In this document: positions 22,234 to 27,368 of the stretch, piece by piece | Position numbering within the stretch: position 1 is the stretch's first letter | How the letters are laid out: the number at the start of each line of letters is the position of its first letter | Assembly (NCBI GenBank): GCA_963624975.1 | Contig: CAVFRF010000009.1 | Location: forward strand, 1-27,368 | Reading direction: 5' to 3' | Source of the DNA: CAVLCC01 sp963624975 | Lineage (GTDB): Bacteria; Actinomycetota; Coriobacteriia; Coriobacteriales; CADBOM01 | Length of the DNA stretch: 27,368 bases | Position numbers and translations under genes: made by a program | The notes under the pieces: model-generated | Told to the model about the DNA's origin: nothing | The model's database searches: none | Seen by the model: the letters and a program-made list of their open reading frames with translations, nothing else

Positions 22234-23370
22234 TTATCCGAGCCTGCGGTAGAAGCAGCTCCTGTTGCCCGTGTGGCATGCCGGCCCGTCAGGGTCGACC
22301 AGCACCAGCAGCGTGTCGCCATCGCAATCGACTCTCACGTCCACCACGTGCTGGAAGTTGCCGCTGCTCTCGCCCTTGTTCCAGAGCTGCTGGCGCGACC
22401 TCGACCAGAACCACGTCTTGCCCGTCTGCATGGTAAGCCCCAGCGACTCGCGGTTCATCCACGCCATCATCAGCACGTCGCCGCTTCGAGCATCCTGCAC
22501 GATAGCGGGAACCAGCCCGCGGTCGTCGAAGGTCACGTCGTCCATGCTCGCAAGAGGCATGCTCTCGCCCACTCCGAACAGCGCTGCATCGCTGCAAGAT
22601 TCGTCTACAGGGCGCACCGGAATTCCGTGCGCAGCCATATCGTCCTTCACATCGCGGATGGAAAGCTCGCCGAAGTGGAACACGCTGGCCGCGAGCACGG
22701 CATCGGCCTTGCCGTCGATGATGCCCTCGGAGAAGTGCCTGAGCTCGCCCACGCCACCGGAGGCGATCACGGGTATGTCGACGGCTTCTGCGATGGTGCG
22801 GGTGAGAAGCGTGTCGAATCCGGCCTTAGAGCCGTCTCTATCCATGGAAGTGAGCAATATCTCGCCGGCTCCGCGACGAGCAGCCTCGCGCGCCCATTCG
22901 ACCGCATCGAGACCGGTGTCCTCGCGGCCGCCCTTAACGAACACGTGCCACTTGCCAGGTTGGCCTTCAACAGCCTTGGCATCGATCGCGCATATGATGG
23001 CCTGCGATCCGAAGGCCTCGGCGGCCCTCGTGATGAGGCTCGGGTCGCGCACGGCGGCGGAGTTGAGCGACACCTTGTCGGCTCCGGCCGAGATCATCGT
23101 GCGGATAGACTCGACGTCGGTGAAACCTCCGCCTACGGTGAACGGGATATGCAGCTGCTCGCTGGCACGCGCCGCCATATCGATGGTCGTCTTGCGCCCT
23201 TCCGCCGAGGCGTTGATGTCGAGGAAGATCACCTCGTCGGCTCCCTCGCGGTCGTAGCGCGATGCAAGCTCCACCGGGTCGCCAGCGTCGCGCAGGTTCA
23301 CGAAGTTCACGCCCTTCACGACCCTGCCGTCCTTCACGTCGAGGCAGGGAATAACCCTCTTGGTAAGCAT
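22234..23370 (-). CDS. hisF: HisF-HisI fusion: IGP synthase cyclase subunit / phosphoribosyl-AMP cyclohydrolase
   Basis: A 378-residue fusion of two histidine enzymes. Residues 1 to about 252 are HisF, the (beta-alpha)8 cyclase that makes imidazole glycerol phosphate from PRFAR and ammonia delivered by HisH: RVIPCLDVKDGRVVKG with Asp11, FTVGGG, and CAIDAK with Asp130. A linker (about 253-274) leads to HisI (275-378), the zinc cyclohydrolase for PR-AMP: WSRSRQQLWNKGESSGN, DCDGDTLL with Cys349, and CHTGNRSCF with Cys365 and Cys372. All key residues are present in both parts. ATG at 23370 lies two bases after the hisA stop, behind AGGAGAGTAGG. HisI acts at step three and HisF at step five, so the fusion does not join adjacent steps. 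Confidence 0.95.
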   Translation of the reverse strand: MLTKRVIPCLDVKDGRVVKGVNFVNLRDAGDPVELASRYDREGADEVIFLDINASAEGRKTTIDMAARASEQLHIPFTVGGGFTDVESIRTMISAGADKVSLNSAAVRDPSLITRAAEAFGSQAIICAIDAKAVEGQPGKWHVFVKGGREDTGLDAVEWAREAARRGAGEILLTSMDRDGSKAGFDTLLTRTIAEAVDIPVIASGGVGELRHFSEGIIDGKADAVLAASVFHFGELSIRDVKDDMAAHGIPVRPVDESCSDAALFGVGESMPLASMDDVTFDDRGLVPAIVQDARSGDVLMMAWMNRESLGLTMQTGKTWFWSRSRQQLWNKGESSGNFQHVVDVRVDCDGDTLLVLVDPDGPACHTGNRSCFYRRLG

Positions 23371-23372
23371 CC

Positions 23373-24128
23373 CTACTCTCCTTCCGCAAAGCCATCGGCC
23401 GGCACGCAGGTCGCGCACATAGCCAGGGCTTCGTGAATGTCGAGCGTCTGCTCGTAGATGGCCTTGCCGGCAATCACGCCCTCGATGCGGTTGCCGAGCT
23501 TGAGGAGCGCCTTGATGTCGTCGATGCTGGCAACTCCACCGGAAGCCACGACCGGAAAGCCCGCAAGATCGGCGAGCTTCGAGTAGAGGTCGGAATCGAT
23601 GCCGGTCTGCATGCCGTCCTTCGAGATGTCGGTGTACACCAGGTGGGCGATGCCCATATCGCCAAGCCGCGAGACCAGCTCGAATGCGTCGATGCCCTCC
23701 GACTCGGTCCAGCCGTGCACGGCCACCTTGCCATCGCGCGCGTCGATGCCCGCGACCAGATACGGTCCGAACTCGGCGACCGCCTCCTTCACGAAACCAG
23801 GGTCGGTGGCGAGCTTGGTGCCCAGCACCAGACGCTTTGCGCCCGCCTTCACGTACTTCTCGATGGTTTCGAGCGTGCGGATGCCTCCGCCTACTTCGAT
23901 GCCGATCCGAGTCTGAGAGAGAATTCGCTCTATGACCTTGTGGTTCTCGGTCTCGCCGGTCTTGGCGCCGTCGAGGTCCACTATGTGGATCCACTGCGCG
24001 CCCGCCTCGGCGAAGACCGCAGCCTGGTCCACCGGGTCGGGGTTGTAGGCTGTCACGTCGGAATACGACCCCTGTGCGAGCCGCACCGCCTTGCCGCCCA
24101 GAATGTCTATGGCCGGAAACAGTATCAT
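23373..24128 (-). CDS. hisA: ProFAR isomerase (HisA)
   Basis: Opens the ribose ring of ProFAR to give PRFAR, the substrate of HisF/HisH. The 251-residue TIM barrel starts MILFPAIDILGGKAVRL with catalytic Asp8, and has EVGGGIR, the second catalytic aspartate in GIDARDGKVAVHGW, the TDISKDGM loop and VVASGGV. ATG at 24128 overlaps the hisH stop as ATGA; a TTG two codons earlier is possible but less likely. The C-terminus AMCATCVPADGFAEGE extends a little past the barrel and has two cysteines. Confidence 0.95.
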   Translation of the reverse strand: MILFPAIDILGGKAVRLAQGSYSDVTAYNPDPVDQAAVFAEAGAQWIHIVDLDGAKTGETENHKVIERILSQTRIGIEVGGGIRTLETIEKYVKAGAKRLVLGTKLATDPGFVKEAVAEFGPYLVAGIDARDGKVAVHGWTESEGIDAFELVSRLGDMGIAHLVYTDISKDGMQTGIDSDLYSKLADLAGFPVVASGGVASIDDIKALLKLGNRIEGVIAGKAIYEQTLDIHEALAMCATCVPADGFAEGE

Positions 24129-24784
24129 CTGCAAGCCCTTTCGCTGTCGTGCACGATGCCCACGAAGTTCTCCAGCACGCGCATGCCCATGGCCGACGAT
24201 TTTTCAGGATGGAACTGCACGCCGAATACGTTGTCGCGCCACACCGCCGAGGCGAATCGCGAAGCATGCTCGGTGGTTGCTGCAACGTCGGAACGTTCTG
24301 CTGGATTGCACTGATAGGAGTGGGTGAAGTAGAAGTGCGAGCCGCTGGGGATGCCGGCGAAGAGCGGGCAGTAGCAGCCCGGCTCGTATTCCACCGTGTT
24401 CCAGCCCACATGGGGGATCTTGACCCTAGAGCCCATCGCCGTGGTGTCGTCCATGCGGTCGCACATGCCCGGAAGCAGGCCTAATCCGGCGTTTCTGCCA
24501 TCGCCGCCCTCGGTTCCGTAGTCGAACAGCAGATGCAGGCCGAGGCATATGCCCAGGAATGGCACGCCGGATGCAACCATCTCGCGAACCTTCTCCGTCT
24601 GCCCCGTTGCCAGCATCGTGGCAGACGCGTCGCCGAAGGCGCCGACTCCCGGCAGCACTATGGCGCTCGCAGCCTCCAGCTCCTCCGGAGTGGTCGCGAT
24701 GTAGGCCTCTCCCCCGACGGACTCGATGCCCTTCTGCACGCTGCGCAGATTGCCCTTGCAGTAATCGACGATGGCGATCTTCAT
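24125..24784 (-). CDS. hisH: IGP synthase glutaminase subunit (HisH)
   Basis: Class I glutamine amidotransferase that releases ammonia for HisF. The 219-residue protein has the oxyanion region LPGVGAFGDA, nucleophile Cys80 in GICLGLHLLF, and the His192/Glu194 pair in FGVQFHPEKS. The usual GMQLLF reads GLHLLF here, a mild change beside the nucleophile. It starts three bases after the hisB stop and overlaps hisA. Its partner HisF is encoded two genes downstream as part of the HisFI fusion. Confidence 0.95.
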   Translation of the reverse strand: MKIAIVDYCKGNLRSVQKGIESVGGEAYIATTPEELEAASAIVLPGVGAFGDASATMLATGQTEKVREMVASGVPFLGICLGLHLLFDYGTEGGDGRNAGLGLLPGMCDRMDDTTAMGSRVKIPHVGWNTVEYEPGCYCPLFAGIPSGSHFYFTHSYQCNPAERSDVAATTEHASRFASAVWRDNVFGVQFHPEKSSAMGMRVLENFVGIVHDSERACR

Positions 24785-24787
24785 AGC

Positions 24788-25375
24788 CTAGATACTTCCC
24801 TTCGTCGACGGAATGCGCCCCTGCAGCCTCGGGTCGATGGCCACCGCTTCCGATACCGCGCGCCCGCAGGCTTTGAACGCTGCTTCGAGTATGTGATGCG
24901 TGTTGTCGCCGGCAAGCGACTTCAGGTGCAGGGTAAGCCCCATGTTGGAGCAGAGCGAGATGAAGAACTCGCGCGCCAGGCTCGTCTCGAAGTTGCCGAT
25001 GAACTCGAAGGGCACCTTCACGTCGTAGTGGAGCTGGCCGCGCCCCGAGATGTCCACTGCGGCGAGCACGAGCGCCTCGTCCATGGGGAGCACGATGTCG
25101 CCGAACCTGTGGATGCCCGCCCTGTCGCTCAGGCACTGGTCGAAGGCCTGGCCCAGCACGATGCCCACGTCTTCCACGGTGTGGTGCGCATCTATCTCGA
25201 GGTCGCCTTCGGCGCGAACGTCCAGGTCGAACATCCCATGGCGCCCGAAGGCCTCTAGCATGTGGTCGAACGCCGGCACGCCGGTGCTGCTCTTCGCGAC
25301 TCCGCTGCCGTCGAGGTCCAGCTCGATAGCGATGTCGGTTTCCTTGGTAGTGCGCGTTACGCTGGCTTTTCTCAT
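24788..25375 (-). CDS. hisB: Imidazoleglycerol-phosphate dehydratase (HisB)
   Basis: Dehydrates IGP to imidazole acetol phosphate using manganese. The 195-residue monofunctional protein carries the paired metal motifs HHTVEDVG (64-71) and a second DNTHHILEAAFK near the C-terminus, plus FDHML and RFGDIVLPMDEAL. It lacks the phosphatase domain found in the E. coli HisB, so histidinol phosphatase must come from elsewhere. ATG at 25375 is chosen since AGGAAG, overlapping the hisC stop, precedes it; an in-frame start ten codons upstream overlaps hisC. Confidence 0.95.
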   Translation of the reverse strand: MRKASVTRTTKETDIAIELDLDGSGVAKSSTGVPAFDHMLEAFGRHGMFDLDVRAEGDLEIDAHHTVEDVGIVLGQAFDQCLSDRAGIHRFGDIVLPMDEALVLAAVDISGRGQLHYDVKVPFEFIGNFETSLAREFFISLCSNMGLTLHLKSLAGDNTHHILEAAFKACGRAVSEAVAIDPRLQGRIPSTKGSI

Positions 25376-25385
25376 GAGCTTCTTC

Positions 25386-26513
25386 CTAACCCCGGGCGAA
25401 TCCATCCACCACGCCCGCCGCTAGCGCGTCGAGCATGCACTGGTTCTCCTCGTCGGTTCCAATCGTGATGCGCAGGCACCCCTCGAGATAGGCGTGCCCG
25501 TCGAAGTTGCGCACCAGCACGCCGCCATCGTTGACCATCGACTCCCATACGGCAGCGGCGCCCTTCACCCTGGCCATCACGAAGTTGGCAGAGCTGTCGA
25601 ACGCCTCCACACCGCTGATGCAGCGAAGCCTCTCGAGCACCGTCGCACGGCGCGCGATAGTGCCCCTCACCAGCGGCTTGTAGAGGTGGCACCGCCTGGT
25701 CACCTCTTCGCCCACGACCTGCGAGATGGAGTCCACCGAATAGGGCTGCCTCACCATCAGGAGCCTGTCGGCGACCTCCTTGGAGCTCACCACGTAGCCA
25801 AGCCGCACGCCTGCGAGCGAGTACGCCTTCGAGAACGTGCGCAGCACGCATAGGTTGGGATACTTGGCCACGAGCGGTATCGAGGTCTTCTCGGCGAACT
25901 CGCCATAGGCCTCGTCGAGCAGCACCAGCGCCTGCGTGGACTGCAGGAGCCTCTCCACGAAAGCGGGCGATGCGAGGCCGCCCGTGGGATTGTTCGGCGA
26001 GGTGATCACCACCATGTTCACGTCGTCTTGCGAGGCTCTCTCCACCACGGCATCTTCGTCGATGGCGAAGTCGGCGCGCATCGGCACCTCCACGACCTCT
26101 GTGCCGGTCATATGCGCGTCGATAGCGTAGACCGAGAAGGCCGGCGGCACCACAAGCACCGAGTTGCCGGGTCCGCCGAACGCCATCATGAGGTTGAACA
26201 GCAGCTCGTCGCCGCCGTTGCCCACCACGATCTGGTCGCGCGAAACCGCAGGCAGGTTCAGCCCATCGCGCACCGCGTCGTCCAAAGTGGGCAGCACAAG
26301 CTCGTAGAGCTTGCCCGCGATCAGGTCGCGCAGCGCGTCGGCAGTCGGCTGCGGGTAGCGGTTGAAGGCCGTCTTCTGGATGCGCTCCAGGCAGGCCAGC
26401 TTCACCTCTGCGGGCACGTCCGCAGGACTCTCGTTGGCCGAGAGCAGCACCTTTGCCGGTATGTATTTGGGGTCGTACGGACTCAGACCGCCGAGAACCT
26501 TGGAGTCCCTCAT
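25386..26513 (-). CDS. hisC: Histidinol-phosphate aminotransferase (HisC)
   Basis: Fold-type I PLP enzyme that transaminates imidazole acetol phosphate with glutamate. The 375-residue protein shows LSANESP (24-30), NRYPQP, VGNGGDELL, SPNNPTG (172-178), LDEAY with Asp200, and the PLP lysine Lys229 in TFSKAYSLAGVRLGY; the C-terminal RITIGTDEEN segment binds substrate phosphate. ATG at 26513 overlaps the hisD stop as ATGA, and HisC-like sequence begins there; the frame is open upstream but that part is a shadow of hisD. Confidence 0.96.
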   Translation of the reverse strand: MRDSKVLGGLSPYDPKYIPAKVLLSANESPADVPAEVKLACLERIQKTAFNRYPQPTADALRDLIAGKLYELVLPTLDDAVRDGLNLPAVSRDQIVVGNGGDELLFNLMMAFGGPGNSVLVVPPAFSVYAIDAHMTGTEVVEVPMRADFAIDEDAVVERASQDDVNMVVITSPNNPTGGLASPAFVERLLQSTQALVLLDEAYGEFAEKTSIPLVAKYPNLCVLRTFSKAYSLAGVRLGYVVSSKEVADRLLMVRQPYSVDSISQVVGEEVTRRCHLYKPLVRGTIARRATVLERLRCISGVEAFDSSANFVMARVKGAAAVWESMVNDGGVLVRNFDGHAYLEGCLRITIGTDEENQCMLDALAAGVVDGFARG

Positions 26514-27368
26514 TCGGCAGCCGCCGCCTCGCCGCACTCGCCGCCGCATCCGCATGCGTCGTGCGAGCCGTCGCATCCGCAGTCGTCTCCACCGCAGCAG
26601 CATCCCTCGAGGCTGCCGTTGATGAACTCTATCCTCTCCTCGACCGCCTTGGCGTGGCCCTCGAAGCCCTCGCTTCTGGCGATGCGCGCGATGTCGGCGC
26701 AGTCGCTCTCGAGCGCGGCCAGCGAGTAGCAGATCACCGAGCTCTTCTTCACGAAGTCGTCGGTGGTGAGCGGGTTCGAGAACCGGGCCGTGCCCGACGT
26801 GGGCAGCGTGTGCGAGGGGCCTGCGAAGTAGTCGCCCACGGGCACGGGGGTCCACGGGCCCACGAAGATCGCGCCGGCGTTGCGCACGAGACCCAGCAGA
26901 TCCATGGGCTCGTCCATCATGATCTCGAGATGCTCGGGCGCGATGTCGTTGGCGGTGTCGATGGCGCTCAGCAGCGTCGGGCACACCACGATCAGGCCGT
27001 TGTTTCTGAGCGAGGCCTCCACGATCTCGCGCCGAGGCGAAGCCGCTACCATCTTGTCCAGCTCTTCCAGCACGTCCTTCACGATGTAGTCGCCCACCGT
27101 GACCAGGTAGCAGCAGGCGTTGGGGTCGTGCTCCGCCTGCGAGATGAGGTCGGCAGCCGCGAACGAGGGGATCGTGGTCTCGTCGGCCAGGATGAGGATC
27201 TCGGAGGGACCTGCCTGGAAGTCGATGCCCACGAAGCCCGAAACCTGGGCCTTGGCGGCGGCCACGAACACGTTGCCCGGACCCACGATCTTGTCCACGG
27301 CCGGAATGGTCTCGGTGCCGTATGCCAGCGCGCCGATCGCCTGGGCGCCGCCCACGGCGTACACGTCG
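26510..27368 (-). CDS. hisD: Histidinol dehydrogenase (HisD), 5' end missing, with Cys-rich tail
   Basis: Zinc enzyme that oxidises histidinol to histidine in two NAD+-dependent steps. The frame runs off the right edge of the window; about 285 C-terminal residues are seen, from VYAVGGAQAIGALAYG. Present are KIVGPGN, the zinc ligands Gln and His in SQAEHD, the catalytic APEHLE pair, zinc Asp in VGDYFAGPSHTLPT and zinc His in EGFEGHAKAV. The enzyme normally ends soon after this last motif. Here it continues into GSLEG and then a tail of about 31 residues with eight cysteines and one histidine, ending GECGEAAAAE (26510-26604). First his gene in view; hisG/hisZ are not seen. Confidence 0.95.
   Translation of the reverse strand, partial: DVYAVGGAQAIGALAYGTETIPAVDKIVGPGNVFVAAAKAQVSGFVGIDFQAGPSEILILADETTIPSFAAADLISQAEHDPNACCYLVTVGDYIVKDVLEELDKMVAASPRREIVEASLRNNGLIVVCPTLLSAIDTANDIAPEHLEIMMDEPMDLLGLVRNAGAIFVGPWTPVPVGDYFAGPSHTLPTSGTARFSNPLTTDDFVKKSSVICYSLAALESDCADIARIARSEGFEGHAKAVEERIEFINGSLEGCCCGGDDCGCDGSHDACGCGGECGEAAAAE

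Noticed and set aside
22273..23436. 387-codon plus-strand frame opposite hisFI
   Set aside because: Shadow of the HisF-HisI fusion; no ribosome site or protein-like pattern.
23371..24411. N-terminal extension of the HisF frame back into hisA and hisH
   Set aside because: The extra residues are out-of-frame readings of hisA/hisH, Arg/Ser/Pro-rich. HisF proper starts at ATG 23370 behind a ribosome site.
26514..26984. N-terminal extension of the HisC frame into hisD
   Set aside because: Arg-rich shadow of hisD; the true start is the ATGA overlap at 26513.

Overview
The window is a G+C-rich, gene-dense bacterial chromosome segment. Gene content and order suggest an actinobacterial anaerobe, most likely a coriobacterium (class Coriobacteriia, Eggerthellaceae-like): an argS-lysA-hom block as in actinobacteria, together with an rny / spoVS / miaB neighbourhood otherwise familiar from Firmicutes. 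This assignment is inference from gene order and protein style, not from a marker gene. I found no rRNA, tRNA, CRISPR array, insertion sequence, prophage or origin.

Left arm, plus strand (1-8566): the 3' part of argS, then lysA, hom, guaB and leuS, ending at a clear intrinsic terminator. They serve tRNA charging, the aspartate-family pathway (lysine and threonine/methionine branches) and guanine nucleotide synthesis. The IMP dehydrogenase is of the type known from the protozoan Tritrichomonas foetus.

Stress island (about 8610-9900): a minus-strand MarR-family regulator and a plus-strand Hsp20 chaperone are divergent. Two TGACTTGGTCA palindromes sit exactly on the hsp20 promoter. Flanking sequence is unusually AT-rich or strongly hairpinned.

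Central minus-strand block (9910-20077): a PaaI-like thioesterase that seems to start at CTG is coupled to a DegV lipid-binding protein. To its right (upstream in transcription) is the run rny - GHKL ATPase - spoVS - miaB - miaA - dapF - hflX. It joins RNA decay, tRNA A37 modification, meso-DAP synthesis and ribosome rescue. The last gene is a fusion of HflX to two dUTPase-like domains. The five dUTPase motifs are split between these domains in the 3-1-2-4-5 order of herpesvirus monomeric dUTPases; this is the most striking object in the window.

Right arm, minus strand (20427-27368): two unrecognised membrane protein genes lie downstream of a tightly packed histidine operon, hisD(partial)-hisC-hisB-hisH-hisA-hisFI-hisE. 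HisF and HisI are fused, and HisD carries a cysteine-rich C-terminal tail.
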